From positions 62,001 through 126,000 of the forward strand of contig NZ_BMPZ01000009.1 in assembly GCF_014647855.1 (NCBI RefSeq): DNA of 64,000 nt, read 5' to 3'. The DNA comes from Shewanella gelidii. Its GTDB lineage: Bacteria; Pseudomonadota; Gammaproteobacteria; Enterobacterales; Shewanellaceae. The notes beneath the pieces are model-generated. The model was not told the DNA's origin. It saw nothing but the letters and a program-made list of their open reading frames with translations, and did not search any database. The translations under genes and the position numbers were made by a program. This document shows, piece by piece, positions 51,566 through 64,000 of the stretch (position 1 is its first letter; the number at the start of each line of letters is the position of its first letter).

Positions 51566-52420
51566 TCACTTCGACGCTGATTCGCGCAAGTACTTGGCAT
51601 GAAAGCGCAGATGCTCTTCAATAAACGTCGCAATGAAATAGTAGCTATGATCATAGCCAGCTTGCATCCTTATCTGTGCTGGATAATTTTTCGCTTCCAC
51701 AACCTCAAGTAAATTAGACGTTAACAATTGCTCTTCGAGGAAATTATCGGCCTGTCCTTGATCGACTAACATCGGCACAGAGGTTGTTACGTTATGCATC
51801 AATTCGCAAGCATCATAAACCAACCATGCCGCACGATTATCACCTAAGTACGCAGTCAATGCTTTGCTCCCCCAAGGGCAATTAGTAGGGTTTACAATAG
51901 GACTAAACGCACTCACTGAACGATATTGCATCGGATTTTTGAGTGCACATATCAGCGCACCGTGTCCCCCCATGGAATGACCAGAGATAGACTTGACATC
52001 TGACACATTGAACTGACACTCAATCAGATGAGGAAGCTCTTTGCTGACGTAGTCATACATCTGATAGTGTTGTGCCCAAGGTGCTTCAGTTGCATTGACA
52101 TAAAAGCCGGCCCCAAGTCCTAGATCATAGTTGCCATCAGGATCATCTGCGACCTCTTCTCCCCGTGGACTGGTATCGGGAGCAACAATGGCAATACCCA
52201 GTTCAGCAGCAACTCGCTGCGCCCCCGCTTTTTGCATAAAGTTTTCATCAGTACAGGTCAAACCCGATAACCAATACAAAACAGGAACCGGTCGATGCTC
52301 GGCTTGTGGCGGCAAATAAATTGCAAAACGCATGTTACATGCAAGGCTTGTAGATTCATGGCTGTACTGCGCATGCCACCCGTTAAATACCTTATTTTTA
52401 CTTATCTGCTGCAACATGAA
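51566..52420 (-). CDS. fghA: S-formylglutathione hydrolase
   Basis: Splits S-formylglutathione to formate and glutathione, the second step of formaldehyde detoxification. I start at ATG 52420, behind AAGGAG, giving 284 residues; the longer frame from 52480 overlaps frmA and adds 20 unrelated residues. The esterase catalytic serine is in SGHSMGG (about S148), with Asp in GQADNFLEE and His in YDHSYYF. It begins seven bases after the frmA stop, the usual frmA-fghA operon. Confidence 0.95.
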   Translation of the reverse strand, partial: FMLQQISKNKVFNGWHAQYSHESTSLACNMRFAIYLPPQAEHRPVPVLYWLSGLTCTDENFMQKAGAQRVAAELGIAIVAPDTSPRGEEVADDPDGNYDLGLGAGFYVNATEAPWAQHYQMYDYVSKELPHLIECQFNVSDVKSISGHSMGGHGALICALKNPMQYRSVSAFSPIVNPTNCPWGSKALTAYLGDNRAAWLVYDACELMHNVTTSVPMLVDQGQADNFLEEQLLTSNLLEVVEAKNYPAQIRMQAGYDHSYYFIATFIEEHLRFHAKYLRESASK

Positions 52421-52427
52421 TTGCTCC

Positions 52428-53591
<1,164 letters not shown>

Positions 53592-53685
53592 TTATTTTCA
53601 CAATTTTAATATAGAGCTATTTTATTTATTTCTACACGAATGATAATCTAGCTAAATTGAAATTAATTTTTACGAGACAGTAACA

Positions 53686-54567
53686 ATGTATTTGTGGCAA
53701 GGTGTGTATGAATTTGTTCATGTGGCGCAGCAGCAAAGCTTCACAGTCGCAGCGCAAAAGTTAGACATCTCAACAGCACAAGTTAGCCGCCAAATTAATG
53801 CTTTAGAGCGGCGGCTCGGTACCAAACTTCTGTACAGAACAACACGTAAAGTTTCACTCACAAATGAAGGACAAATATACTTACAGCACTGCCAGCAAAT
53901 CATTACCAGTTTAGAAGAAGCTGAACGCGCTCTTGGTAATCTTCAAGATACGCCACAGGGTACAATAAAACTCACAGCCCCAGTGGCTTATGGTGAGCAA
54001 TTTATCCTTCCCAAAGTTCATGACTTCTTAGAATGTTACCCTGACGTAAATGTACAAACGATCTTAACCAATAAGCAGCTCGATATTGTTGAAGGCGGTT
54101 TTGACCTAGCCATTCGAATTGGGCAACTTGCTGACTCGACGCATATCGCAAAGGCTATTAGTACAAGAACAAACTATACCTGCGCATCTGCAGCGTATAT
54201 TCATCAGTTTGGGATACCTGAGACAATACATGAATTAAGCGCCCATGATTGCCTTGCAGGTACACATCCACAATGGCACTTTAAAAACGAGCATGGCAAA
54301 AAACTAAGCTATACCATAAAAAGTAAGCATAGCTGTAATTCGGGAAGAGTATTGAGGGATGCAGCATTAAAGGGGTTGGGCGTGGTACAGCTACCAGACT
54401 ATTACGTTGGAGATGATATTGCTAACGGTCAACTGGTTGAGGTTTTGGCTCCTTTTCGAGCCACACCAGAAAACATTTGGGCAGTTTATCCGCATACACG
54501 CCACCTTTCCGCCAAAGTGCGCCGACTGGTCGAGCATTTGCAGCACAACCTAAATGGCGCGACATAA
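53686..54567 (+). CDS. LysR-family transcriptional regulator
   Basis: A 293-residue LysR protein: N-terminal winged helix-turn-helix (SFTVAAQKLDISTAQVSRQINALERRLGTKLLYRTTRK split over about residues 18-56) and a C-terminal effector-binding domain. It is divergently transcribed from frmA across 94 bases, the usual sign that it controls the neighbour. The inverted repeat ATAG-ag-CTAT at 53611-53620 in that gap is a possible contact. Its ligand is unknown. Confidence 0.92.
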   Translation: MYLWQGVYEFVHVAQQQSFTVAAQKLDISTAQVSRQINALERRLGTKLLYRTTRKVSLTNEGQIYLQHCQQIITSLEEAERALGNLQDTPQGTIKLTAPVAYGEQFILPKVHDFLECYPDVNVQTILTNKQLDIVEGGFDLAIRIGQLADSTHIAKAISTRTNYTCASAAYIHQFGIPETIHELSAHDCLAGTHPQWHFKNEHGKKLSYTIKSKHSCNSGRVLRDAALKGLGVVQLPDYYVGDDIANGQLVEVLAPFRATPENIWAVYPHTRHLSAKVRRLVEHLQHNLNGAT

Positions 54568-54574
54568 CGCAAAG

Positions 54575-54597
54575 CCCTCAAGTGTGCTTGAGTTTAA
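54575..54597. terminator. weak hairpin between converging LysR and acyltransferase genes
   Basis: CTCAAG-tgtg-CTTGAG followed by TTTAACTT. Only a poor T-run, so terminator activity is uncertain. Confidence 0.4.
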
Positions 54598-54598
54598 C

Positions 54599-55564
54599 TT
54601 AGCGGCTCTTGGGCTTGCGCACTCGTTTTGGGTAAATAGAAGGTTCGCCTTCAGGACGTGTTCTTAGGATTTTCAAAAACCACATATACTGCTCTGGAAA
54701 TGCTTGAATGACTTGTTCAACAACTTCATTAAGCGCCAGAGCTTCTGCTTGTTTTGACGCCATATGAGTCGTATCCATCGGCTCTAGAACAGTCACTTGA
54801 AACTGATGGCGTTGTTCACAATAACCCACCTGTACTGGCAGTATTTCGGCGTTGCCAGCACTTGCTAAGCGACCAACCACGGGCAATGTTGCTTTCTGTG
54901 TTGCAAAGAAGTCGACAAAGACACTATTCTCGCGACCTAGATCTTCATCGGGCAGATAAAAAAAACTGCGATCTTGACGTAGCTCTTTGACCAATGCTCG
55001 AATGCCAGCCTCTCGTTTATACACTTTTGCACCAAAGAGATTACGGGTTCTCACACCAAACCAGTTAAACAAGCCATTACGATGTGCTTTCGCCATTGCA
55101 ACCATAGGAAGCTCTAGATTCAAACGTAAGCCAACGTATTCTATTGGCCAAACATGGGGCAGGATAAAGATGATTGGCTTACCCTTGGCTCGTGCAGCGT
55201 TGATATGGGCTTCCCCATGCAGCTTGACCCGCTTCTTGATCAACGCTTCAGTGCCAAAGATCAATTCACCTTGTGCAAGCAGAGTCATCAAAAATGACTG
55301 TACATTTTTATATAATAATTCTTCGATCTGCTGTTCAGAATATTGAGGGAAACAACATTTTAAGTTGACTCGGGCTACTGAAATTTGTCGCTTTGCCAAC
55401 AACATGACGATTTTAGCCAATCGTTTCACCATTGGATCACGGATAAAAGCAGGCAATAAACCTAGAACAAACAGAAATAAAATTTGCAGCCAAGTCCCAA
55501 TGTACTTCGGATGCAAAAGATCAAAAGTAAATCGATTTTCAAAATAGTTTTTAGACGTTGCCAA
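54599..55564 (-). CDS. lpxM: lipid A biosynthesis acyltransferase, LpxM-like
   Basis: An inner-membrane acyltransferase of the LpxL/LpxM family that adds secondary acyl chains to lipid A. It has 321 residues. The catalytic H-x4-E motif is in LPHVWPIEY near residue 136. The stretch FYLPDEDLGRENSVFVDFFATQKATLP is closer to E. coli LpxM than LpxL, and the end WFLKILRTRPEGE agrees. An N-terminal hydrophobic helix anchors it. LpxL-type activity cannot be excluded. Confidence 0.85.
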   Translation of the reverse strand: MATSKNYFENRFTFDLLHPKYIGTWLQILFLFVLGLLPAFIRDPMVKRLAKIVMLLAKRQISVARVNLKCCFPQYSEQQIEELLYKNVQSFLMTLLAQGELIFGTEALIKKRVKLHGEAHINAARAKGKPIIFILPHVWPIEYVGLRLNLELPMVAMAKAHRNGLFNWFGVRTRNLFGAKVYKREAGIRALVKELRQDRSFFYLPDEDLGRENSVFVDFFATQKATLPVVGRLASAGNAEILPVQVGYCEQRHQFQVTVLEPMDTTHMASKQAEALALNEVVEQVIQAFPEQYMWFLKILRTRPEGEPSIYPKRVRKPKSR

Positions 55565-55620
55565 GGGGAAACCTCTGTTCTTGACAGAAAATGGTAGGGT
55601 TCAAGCTCTAATAGAGAGGA

Positions 55621-55647
55621 AAAGCCACTCATAAATGAGTGGCTTTC
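55621..55647 (-). terminator. ihfA terminator
   Basis: AAAGCCACTCAT-aa-ATGAGTGGCTTT inverted repeat, 19 bases after the ihfA stop. On the minus strand it ends in a short TTTT run. Confidence 0.8.
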
Positions 55648-55665
55648 AAAGATACATTCCCGCGG

Positions 55666-55962
55666 TTATTTATCCGCGTTCGCCGTTTCTACACGACTCT
55701 TCAACTTTTGTCCGGGACGGAATGTCACCACACGACGAGCTGAAATAGGAATGTCCTCGCCTGTTTTTGGGTTCCTTCCCGGTCTTTGATTCTTATCCCT
55801 GAGGTCAAAATTGCCAAAGCCAGATAATTTGACCTGCTCACCACTTTCGAGTGCTGTACGAATTTCTTCGAAAAACGACTCTACCATCTCTTTCGCTACG
55901 CGCTTGTTAATGCCAAGCGTTTCAAAAAGATGCTCTGCCATTTCGGCTTTGGTAAGTGCCAT
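55666..55962 (-). CDS. ihfA: integration host factor subunit alpha
   Basis: A DNA-bending protein that pairs with IHF beta. The 98 residues include the DNA-intercalating arm with [14 protein letters not shown] and the conserved [13 protein letters not shown]. It begins three bases after the pheT stop, the same pheS-pheT-ihfA order as E. coli. Confidence 0.97.
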   Translation of the reverse strand: MALTKAEMAEHLFETLGINKRVAKEMVESFFEEIRTALESGEQVKLSGFGNFDLRDKNQRPGRNPKTGEDIPISARRVVTFRPGQKLKSRVETANADK

Positions 55963-55965
55963 ACT

Positions 55966-58353
55966 TTAATCCCTCAACAATGCGTTGAACTCGGACTTGA
56001 GAGCAGAAACCACTGAATCAACCATCTCAGCTATCTCTTTTTCTTCAAGCGTACGAGTGTTGTCTTGTAACGTAAGTGCTATCGCCAAACTCTTTTTGCC
56101 TGACTCAACACCTTTACCTTGGTATACATCGAACAAGTTTAAGCCAACCAACTGATTTTCGCCAACTTTTCTTATCAAATTCATCACATCGCTTGCAGCA
56201 ATTGACTCATCAACTACAACAGCAATATCGCGACGATTAGCCGGGAACTTAGATACAGTCTGGGCTAGCGGCAAATTGGCCTGTAGCAAAGCAGCCAATT
56301 CAAGCTCAAAAATAATTGTTTTCCCATTGAGTCCAAAAGGTTTCTCAAGGCTCGGATGGAGGGTTCCGATAACACCGATCACTTGACCATTTCTTAATAT
56401 TTCAGCAGTTTGCCCCGGATGAAGTGCAGAATGCTGTGCGGATCTGAAGCTAAATTCTTGCTCAGAAACAGTCAAGCCGATGATGGCCTCTAAGTCACCT
56501 TTGAGATCATAAAAATCTACGGTATTTGACTCCATAGACCAATGTTCATCGTTTTGGTTGCCAGCGATAACAGCACTCAGCATTGCTTCTTGGCGTACAC
56601 CTGATTCAGCTTGCTCATCTGGTACAAACCGAAGACCCGTTTCGAATAAACGAACTCGTCCTTGCTGACGGCTTTGGTTATAGCCAACGGCACCTAACAA
56701 GCCTGTAAACATTGACAAGCGCATCGCCGACATTTCTACAGAAATAGGATTCGGTAGCACCATGGCTTGAGCACCAGGGTGAACTTTGTCTTGTAACTTA
56801 GGATCAACAAAACTATAAGTCACGGCTTCTTGAAAGCCGCGTGCAACAAGGAGACGACGTACTTTCTTGAGGTCAATATCAGCTTCTTTATGGTCAGACA
56901 TCTTCAATGCGGCAACTGGCGCAACATTTGGGATATTGTTGTAACCATAAATGCGTGCAACTTCTTCAATCAGATCCTCTTCGATGGCCATATCAAATCG
57001 ATAAGTTGCTGTTGTCACAGTCCAACCATCGTTTTGTACGACAACCGTAAAGCCCAGACGCTCTAGAATTTCGACGACATCCGCATCGCTAATCACATGC
57101 CCGAGAAGTTTATCCAACTTGCTACGGCGTAACGTGATTGTTGCCGCCTTAGGCAAATGCGCATCGGATTTCGCCTCTATCACTTCACCGGCTTCACCAC
57201 CACAAATATCTAATACAAGACGGCTCGCACGTTCCATCACCTTGTGCTGCAACTCGGGATCAACGCCACGTTCAAAACGATGTGAAGCATCGGTATGCAA
57301 TCCCAATCGGCGTGCTTTACCCATAATGGCCAATGGCGCAAAGAATGCACATTCAAGTAAAATATCTTGAGTTTCCGAGTTCACCCCTGATGACTCACCA
57401 CCAAAAACACCCGCTAAAGCAAGTGGTGCTTTATCATCAGTAATTAGCAGTGTATCCGCAGGAACCTTGATTTCATTCCCATCAAGCAAGGTTAGCTTTT
57501 CTTGACCATCGCCTAGACGAACGTGAATATCACCATCAATCTTCGCTAAATCAAATGCATGCATGGGTTGGCCATACTCAACCAAAACATAGTTAGTAAT
57601 ATCAACGATCGGATCTATTGAACGGATTCCGCTACGGCGCAGCTTTTCTTGCATCCAAAGTGGTGTTTCCGCTTTGACATTCACGTTTTTGACAACGCGA
57701 CCTAAATAACGACCACAAGCTTCAGGCGCTTCAATGCTAATCGCAACTTTTGCGTCTGTCGTTACTGCTACCGTATCCCAAGTTGGCTCTACCACCTCGA
57801 TTCGATTCAGCACACCCACTTCACGGGCTAAACCGGCCATACCAAGACAGTCTGCTCTGTTTGCGGTTAAATCTACGTCTATAATGGCATCTTCAAGATC
57901 TAAATATTCACGAACGTCTTTACCTAATGGTGCATCTGCCGGTAACTCAATGATGCCGTCACTTTCGACATCAATACCGAGTTCACCAAATGAGCACAAC
58001 ATCCCCATTGAAGGCTGGCCACGAAGTTTGGCTTTTTTAATTTTGAAATCGCCCGGCAATACGGCACCGACCATTGCGACCGCAACTTTAATCCCTTGAC
58101 GGCAATTTGGTGCGCCACAAACGATATCAATCAATTCGTTTTGACCCACGGAAATTTTGGTAACGCGTAGTTTATCTGCATCAGGGTGTTGGCCACACTC
58201 CACCACTTCACCGACAATAACACCAGAAAACTCTCCGGCTACTGGGTCGATACCATCCACTTCTAAACCAGCCATGGTGACTTGGTGAGATAGTTCGTCA
58301 CGACTAATACTTGGGTTGACCCACTCTCGGAGCCAAGATTCGCTAAATTTCAT
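55966..58353 (-). CDS. pheT: phenylalanyl-tRNA synthetase beta subunit
   Basis: The large beta chain of the alpha2-beta2 synthetase. It has 795 residues, as in E. coli. A tRNA-binding OB domain (about 39-148, [19 protein letters not shown]) is followed by the B3/4 editing domain, B5 domain and a C-terminal ferredoxin-fold anticodon-binding domain. It follows pheS by 15 bases. Confidence 0.97.
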   Translation of the reverse strand: MKFSESWLREWVNPSISRDELSHQVTMAGLEVDGIDPVAGEFSGVIVGEVVECGQHPDADKLRVTKISVGQNELIDIVCGAPNCRQGIKVAVAMVGAVLPGDFKIKKAKLRGQPSMGMLCSFGELGIDVESDGIIELPADAPLGKDVREYLDLEDAIIDVDLTANRADCLGMAGLAREVGVLNRIEVVEPTWDTVAVTTDAKVAISIEAPEACGRYLGRVVKNVNVKAETPLWMQEKLRRSGIRSIDPIVDITNYVLVEYGQPMHAFDLAKIDGDIHVRLGDGQEKLTLLDGNEIKVPADTLLITDDKAPLALAGVFGGESSGVNSETQDILLECAFFAPLAIMGKARRLGLHTDASHRFERGVDPELQHKVMERASRLVLDICGGEAGEVIEAKSDAHLPKAATITLRRSKLDKLLGHVISDADVVEILERLGFTVVVQNDGWTVTTATYRFDMAIEEDLIEEVARIYGYNNIPNVAPVAALKMSDHKEADIDLKKVRRLLVARGFQEAVTYSFVDPKLQDKVHPGAQAMVLPNPISVEMSAMRLSMFTGLLGAVGYNQSRQQGRVRLFETGLRFVPDEQAESGVRQEAMLSAVIAGNQNDEHWSMESNTVDFYDLKGDLEAIIGLTVSEQEFSFRSAQHSALHPGQTAEILRNGQVIGVIGTLHPSLEKPFGLNGKTIIFELELAALLQANLPLAQTVSKFPANRRDIAVVVDESIAASDVMNLIRKVGENQLVGLNLFDVYQGKGVESGKKSLAIALTLQDNTRTLEEKEIAEMVDSVVSALKSEFNALLRD

Positions 58354-58368
58354 TTCTATACTGCTCCG

Positions 58369-59493
<1,125 letters not shown>

Positions 59494-59874
59494 GAAAAAA
59501 CGCGAAGTTAATTGATATTCAGCCTGTAGAGTGATGTAACAGAATAAGATGCTTCTTTTTACGTTGAAAAGTTAAAATATTTAGGTGTTGCGTAACGCTC
59601 AACTTTGTATCAAAAAACAGACTAATTTATATACACCCAAGACCTCTTTAGCACAAAACAGTAATTCATTTTCACAAAAACGTGCGACAAATCCGTTTAC
59701 ACCTAGCCTAAACGTGATCAGAAGCGTAGAATCCAGTCAATTACCGTAATTAAAGTAGGCTTTTTAGTGTGTTCACGGAATGATACCTCACCAACCGATG
59801 GATTGATTGGCAAAAAGGCTGGCTATAGTTAAATGAAATCGATTATTTTGTAACGTCAGAGAAACGAGGCTCTC
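59494..59874. other. 381-base stretch between the pheS leader and the chemotaxis receptor
   Basis: The rest of the 510-base gap. It must hold the receptor promoter; a flagellar sigma-28 type match was looked for and not found. No coding frame is supported. Confidence 0.4.
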
Positions 59875-61362
59875 ATGAAAGAAGTAAAATTTCGTTGGAT
59901 AGATAAATACTTAATCCACATGACGCTCAGAACCAAGTTTGCCGTTTTGGCATTGGTCCCTATTCTTATTCTCATTCTCTTTGCCTATCTTCTGCTGGCA
60001 AGCCATCAAGCCTCAACTCAGCACATACTTGCCAATCTAACTCAAACTCAAAGCCAACACATCAATAAAACCATTGAAATAGCCCTAAAACAGCTTCCAG
60101 AATCGGCGCACCAGAACTTTATTCAGCAGCTCCCTGCCCAATTACAAGTTATGCCGAAAAACAGCGCATCTCACGACGCGAGAACTTTGGCACAGGAAGG
60201 CGGCGGTGTGACAAACGACTTAACTCAAGCATTTAGTAGTTCGAATCAATTTAATTTGATTACAGGACTTGAAGTACCAAAGGCCGCAATGAATGCCGAT
60301 TCCAGCACCTTGGGTTTAATTGTTGGCGCAGCTCTGGCCATTTTAGTCACCTGTTATTACATTTCTACGTTTGTTGGTGGCGCGCTATTCACGTCGGTCA
60401 GAGCTTTAAAGCAAGCTGCCGACGGCGATCTCACCGGCCGACTCAATTTTTTTGAAGTCAAAGATGAATTTAGTATTCTTGCCATCAGCATCGATACCTT
60501 GGTTGAACGTCAACACAACTTAGTGAAGCTCATTTCTCAGGCAACCGTGCAAATTCGTCAAGTCGTCACCGACTTCAAACAGAATGCCGAACAAGGCCAG
60601 GATCTGGCAATTAACCAACGAGAGCATTTAGATTCACTAGCAACGGCCATGGAAGAAATGACCGCAGCAGTAAAAGAAGTCGCCCGTAACGCAGAGCAAT
60701 CATCAACTGAAACCCAAGAAACCAACAACCAAGTCGCGGCAGGCTCGAAAGATATTTCAGAAACAGTTGATTCTATTGAGCTGCTCAGCACAGAAATCGG
60801 AAATGCTTCAGAGGCTGTTGCCACGCTAAATGAAAATGCTTGCAAGATTGATGAAGTGGTGACGACAATTAATGCAATTTCTGAACAAACTAATTTACTC
60901 GCATTAAATGCGGCCATTGAAGCGGCACGCGCTGGAGAACAAGGCCGTGGCTTTGCTGTCGTTGCCGATGAAGTCAGGACGCTTGCAGGTCGAACGCAAG
61001 CTGCAACCGTTGAAATTAAAGCGATGATTGAAGCACTGCAGTCTGGGAGTCAACAGCTAACTCAAGTGATGGGAAAAACAGTGGAACAAGCTGATGAAGG
61101 TAAAAAGCATGTTCTACGAACCGGCGACGACCTCGTCGCTATTGCTAGCCATAGTAATACCGTCCTAGAAATGAGCGTGCAAATCGCTACTTCAGCGGAA
61201 GAACAGTCTAGTGTGGCAAATGAAATTGCAACGAACTTAATGGAAATCCGCAACCAAAGTCATGATGTAGAACAGTCTGCTAATCGGGCGGTTTCTGGTT
61301 GCGATGAACTTCAAGCAACCGCGGAACAAATGGATCAGCTATTGGTTGGCCTCAAAGTATAG
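59875..61362 (+). CDS. methyl-accepting chemotaxis protein
   Basis: A 495-residue transmembrane receptor. Membrane helices lie at about 23-44 and 147-172, with a short periplasmic part of about 100 residues between, too small for a Cache domain and of no recognised family. A HAMP-like region follows ([16 protein letters not shown]). The signalling domain has the hairpin tip [32 protein letters not shown]. It would signal through CheA/CheW to the flagellar motor. The ligand is unknown. Confidence 0.93.
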   Translation: MKEVKFRWIDKYLIHMTLRTKFAVLALVPILILILFAYLLLASHQASTQHILANLTQTQSQHINKTIEIALKQLPESAHQNFIQQLPAQLQVMPKNSASHDARTLAQEGGGVTNDLTQAFSSSNQFNLITGLEVPKAAMNADSSTLGLIVGAALAILVTCYYISTFVGGALFTSVRALKQAADGDLTGRLNFFEVKDEFSILAISIDTLVERQHNLVKLISQATVQIRQVVTDFKQNAEQGQDLAINQREHLDSLATAMEEMTAAVKEVARNAEQSSTETQETNNQVAAGSKDISETVDSIELLSTEIGNASEAVATLNENACKIDEVVTTINAISEQTNLLALNAAIEAARAGEQGRGFAVVADEVRTLAGRTQAATVEIKAMIEALQSGSQQLTQVMGKTVEQADEGKKHVLRTGDDLVAIASHSNTVLEMSVQIATSAEEQSSVANEIATNLMEIRNQSHDVEQSANRAVSGCDELQATAEQMDQLLVGLKV

Positions 61363-61410
61363 TGTTGAAGTTGCAAACTTGAGCAATTGAAACGGCAATA
61401 TAATTTCACA

Positions 61411-61442
61411 AAAAAGCAGAGATGAATAATCTCTGCTTTTTT
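61411..61442 (+). terminator. chemotaxis receptor terminator
   Basis: GCAGAGAT-gaata-ATCTCTGC stem with five A before and six T after, about 50 bases after the stop. Confidence 0.92.
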
Positions 61443-61786
61443 ATTAACTCAATCATGAGGCATAGTCAATCTCGATATGATGCTGTCGATTTAGCGATAT
61501 CAGCTGCTTTAAATGAAACCTGCTAATTATTGCTAATGATTCATATCAATAAAGCCACACTTCGTCACCTACATGACACCTTATTTGAAAACAGGCTTCT
61601 CTGCGAACTTGTCCATCAAAGCTGTTTTCAATTAAGTAACTTTAATAATCGCTAATCTAGTCAGCATTCCCTTGAATACTTGCGGTAGCATGCTAACTTA
61701 AAACTATCATGTTAAATCTATGTAAAAACCAACCAAAAATAACAACAACATAGCGACATTTCGATTTGCAGGGAGTGAGCATAACA
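61443..61786. other. 344-base gap before the sensor gene
   Basis: AT-rich spacer that must contain the promoter of the following gene. I see no convincing -35/-10 pair, operator or coding frame. GGGAG at 61770-61774 serves as the ribosome-binding site for the next gene. Confidence 0.4.
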
Positions 61787-64000
61787 ATGAACACCAAACA
61801 GCTTCTCACCTCACGCCAACTTGATTGGCGAAATAGCCTGCCCAATAAACTGAGTTTATTTCAACTCGTCATTGCCATCATTGTCGTCAGCAGTACCTAC
61901 TGGGTCTTAATCACAGTACAAAACAAACAAATTTTACAACAACAGCAAGCCATTAATAAAAGCCAAGGTCAAATGGTCATTGCGAAGCTGCTAGAAGTGA
62001 CCTCACAAGTTGAAAGTCTCGCAATTTCAATGAGTAATATGGCACAGCTTTACCATGATTCACCACAGCACTTACAACAAATCACGCCTCACCTTCTAGG
62101 CATGGAAAGTCAAAAACACTTAATTGAAGGTGGTGGGATATGGCCCGAAAACGAACAAGCTGAGGACAATACCTATCGCCCCAGTCAATTCTGGGCTCGG
62201 AATGAGCATGAACAATTCATTCAAATCAATGATTACAATCTTGGCGATAGCCCCAATTATCATACAGAACCTTGGTACAAACCCTTACGCTACTTTTCCA
62301 AAGGTCACACGTATTGGTCAGGTGTTTATCAAGATCCTCACACCAAAACAGCCATGGTGACGGCTTCGGTTCCAATTTGGAAAGAACACCAGTTTATCGG
62401 CGTAACCACCGTAGATATGAATCTTGAAAAAATGGGTCGTTTTCTTGAGCAATCTTTACTGGAAATGAGCGGCTATTTAATCGTATTCGATCAATTTAAC
62501 AATATTATTGCTTACCCTAGCCATCTGGAATTAACCCGTGACAAACCAGAGTTAAATATACAAACACTCGCCTCCCAACAAACGCGCTATTTAAAAATGG
62601 CAAAGCAAATTCAAGCTGTAGATCAACAGCTCATCACGCAATCACTTGCACAACGGGTTTTTACGATTGAGCAACTTGATAACCTCAAAAGTAAAGGTGC
62701 TCAAGAGCGGCACTCAATGTTAAGCGCCATTGTAAACGCCAAGGCGTCTCCGCTTTCAAAGCCTCCCATTATATTGTCGTCGTTCAAAGTGAACATGGAT
62801 CCTCAGTTAGAAGAGCCCGCAATGGCCTCGCTGTTTAGGATGCCAAATACGTACTGGAAAGTCGCAATCATTACGCCAACAAGTGCTTTTGAAAATCAGG
62901 CCAGTTCAATTGCAGGCACGATTGGTGGCTTTTTGGTCATCATTCAACTGCTTGCATTGGTCGTTTTATTTGCAGTACTCAATCGTTTATTTGTGCAACC
63001 CATTAGTGAAATGGTTTCGACATTAGATGAAAGCCAAAGTCATAGCCTTCAACTTAAAGCTGCACAGCGCAATGACGAAATTGGCATGCTCGCGAAAGCG
63101 TTTATTAGCCGTACCCATCAATTAGAAACCATTAGTCAGAATCTTGATAAAAGTAACTCAGCACTCGAGCATCAACTCAAGGTTCAACACACCGCAAAAC
63201 AAGCTTTAAAGGCGAATAAAAATCAACTAAATACTATGTTGAATAGCTCATCGTGCCTGATTTTTGTCAAAGATTTGAATAACATTTATACCTTAGTAAA
63301 CGATAAATATTGCGAAACATTAGGTATAGAAAGGCAGCATCTTGTTGGCTCAAATGATTTCGATATCTTCCCGGCGACTCTGGCTCAAAATTACCGAGCT
63401 TCTGACCTAAGAATTATGGAGACAACAGAAGCCATTTTTGTTGAACAAGTCTTACCGACGACGCGTGGTGAGATCCCCTTTTTAGTCAACAAATTTACCA
63501 TTAAAAACCTTGAAGGAGAGCCTGTTGCAATCGGGGCCGTCGCTTTTGACTTTAGTTTACAAAAACAAATTGAGCACTCTCAAAAGCAGCAATTAGATCG
63601 CTTAGATTCATTGAAAACACAACAAATAGATAAGCAACATGCGCAATCTGAGCTCATTGAACAACTCAAAAGCAAGGCTGCCTCTACCCAAGAACAATTA
63701 CAGCATCAACAGCAACTCAATTCAGCATACATCAATAGTCAATCGATGATGCAATCAGTTTTTGCAACCATGGTAGAACAAATGATGCGCGAGCAAGATC
63801 AGCTTCTAAGTGAAATCCACAGAAGTACGATGATTTCTGACCCGAAGTTTGTCGATACCTTAACGAATCAAGCGGATCAACTTCGCCATATGTATCAACT
63901 CACAGCCCATGCTTCCACCAATGTAAAGCCACTGCACGTCGATGAATTTGTTGGCCACTTAAAATCAATATTACAGCCAACTCTCGATCAAAATAGTATT
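61787..64000 (+). CDS. membrane sensor protein (Cache-HAMP-PAS), partial at window end
   Basis: Open from ATG 61787 through the end of the window, 738 codons with no stop. It has a membrane helix at about 24-42, a periplasmic dCache-type sensor (about 50-370, with GGGIWPENEQ and FIGVTTVDMNL), a second helix (about 381-403), a HAMP region (PISEMVSTLDE), a Gln-rich coiled coil, then a PAS domain (about 485-600: CLIFVKDLNNIYTLVN, LVGSNDFDIFP). Another long Gln-rich coil follows. The visible end may be a histidine-kinase dimerisation segment, but no classical phospho-acceptor H-box is clear. A sensor kinase is the best guess. Confidence 0.8.
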   Translation, partial: MNTKQLLTSRQLDWRNSLPNKLSLFQLVIAIIVVSSTYWVLITVQNKQILQQQQAINKSQGQMVIAKLLEVTSQVESLAISMSNMAQLYHDSPQHLQQITPHLLGMESQKHLIEGGGIWPENEQAEDNTYRPSQFWARNEHEQFIQINDYNLGDSPNYHTEPWYKPLRYFSKGHTYWSGVYQDPHTKTAMVTASVPIWKEHQFIGVTTVDMNLEKMGRFLEQSLLEMSGYLIVFDQFNNIIAYPSHLELTRDKPELNIQTLASQQTRYLKMAKQIQAVDQQLITQSLAQRVFTIEQLDNLKSKGAQERHSMLSAIVNAKASPLSKPPIILSSFKVNMDPQLEEPAMASLFRMPNTYWKVAIITPTSAFENQASSIAGTIGGFLVIIQLLALVVLFAVLNRLFVQPISEMVSTLDESQSHSLQLKAAQRNDEIGMLAKAFISRTHQLETISQNLDKSNSALEHQLKVQHTAKQALKANKNQLNTMLNSSSCLIFVKDLNNIYTLVNDKYCETLGIERQHLVGSNDFDIFPATLAQNYRASDLRIMETTEAIFVEQVLPTTRGEIPFLVNKFTIKNLEGEPVAIGAVAFDFSLQKQIEHSQKQQLDRLDSLKTQQIDKQHAQSELIEQLKSKAASTQEQLQHQQQLNSAYINSQSMMQSVFATMVEQMMREQDQLLSEIHRSTMISDPKFVDTLTNQADQLRHMYQLTAHASTNVKPLHVDEFVGHLKSILQPTLDQNSI

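Noticed and set aside
59794..59801. ACCGATGG before the chemotaxis receptor, like the 3' end of a cyclic-di-GMP riboswitch
   Set aside because: The other conserved parts of the riboswitch (CACGCACAGGGCAAACC core and the tetraloop receptor) are absent or in the wrong order upstream.

Overview
The window is a stretch of ordinary chromosomal core genome from a gammaproteobacterium. Gene content and order point to a marine Alteromonadales-type organism: low-to-mid GC by eye, a monomeric isocitrate dehydrogenase, leucine dehydrogenase under a LiuR-like palindrome, a CrbR-type response regulator, DUF2835 next to pepN, and many blocks in the same order as Escherichia coli and Vibrio. I cannot name the genus from sequence alone. 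I see no prophage, insertion sequence, CRISPR array, tRNA or rRNA gene.

Layout. 1-6.9 kb (minus): DUF2835, pepN, prc, proQ, msrC and yebG, with a LexA box in front of yebG. 7.0-14.0 kb (plus): LetA as two separate single-domain genes, the seven-MCE-domain LetB, and rsmF, with an SpmA/SpmB-type membrane gene inserted on the minus strand. 14.1-14.3 kb: an intergenic candidate small RNA with its own promoter, three hairpins and a terminator. 14.3-21.4 kb (minus): a compact operon apbC-udk-dcd-pabC-mltG-tmk-holB-pilZ-tatD, divergent from metG. 23.7-30.4 kb: ybgI, a Lys/Ala-tailed unknown, a glycine-zipper envelope protein, then a bacterial N-degron cluster (aat, bpt, clpA, clpS) with infA and cspD. 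30.5-38.8 kb: icd (monomeric), rluE, nudJ, mnmA, hflD, purB, roxA, in the E. coli order. 38.9-42.3 kb: small accessory genes (DUF4826, leucine dehydrogenase, an unknown membrane-tailed protein, a MarR regulator, DUF1285). 42.5-50.3 kb: ydiJ, ppsA, ppsR and DAHP synthase, a gluconeogenic and aromatic-precursor block. 50.8-54.6 kb: an orphan NarL-type regulator and a formaldehyde detoxification unit (frmA-fghA) with a divergent LysR regulator. 54.6-59.4 kb: an LpxM-type acyltransferase and pheS-pheT-ihfA. 59.9-64.0 kb: a chemotaxis receptor and a sensor protein cut by the window end.

How it works together. The genes serve protein turnover (PepN, Prc, ClpAS, Aat/Bpt), translation and its RNA modification (MetG, PheST, IF-1, RsmF, RluE, MnmA, RoxA), cell-envelope lipid and peptidoglycan work (LetAB, MltG, LpxM), DNA precursors and replication (Tmk, Dcd, HolB), and central carbon flow (Icd, PpsA/PpsR, YdiJ, leucine dehydrogenase).

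I found no striking new system. The signals best worth checking are non-coding: the candidate small RNA after rsmF, structured leaders of mnmA and pheST, three regulatory palindromes (in front of leucine dehydrogenase, the CrbR-like gene and DUF1285), a LexA box likely also driving msrC, and a small membrane-protein reading frame that looks one base out of frame with its start codon.
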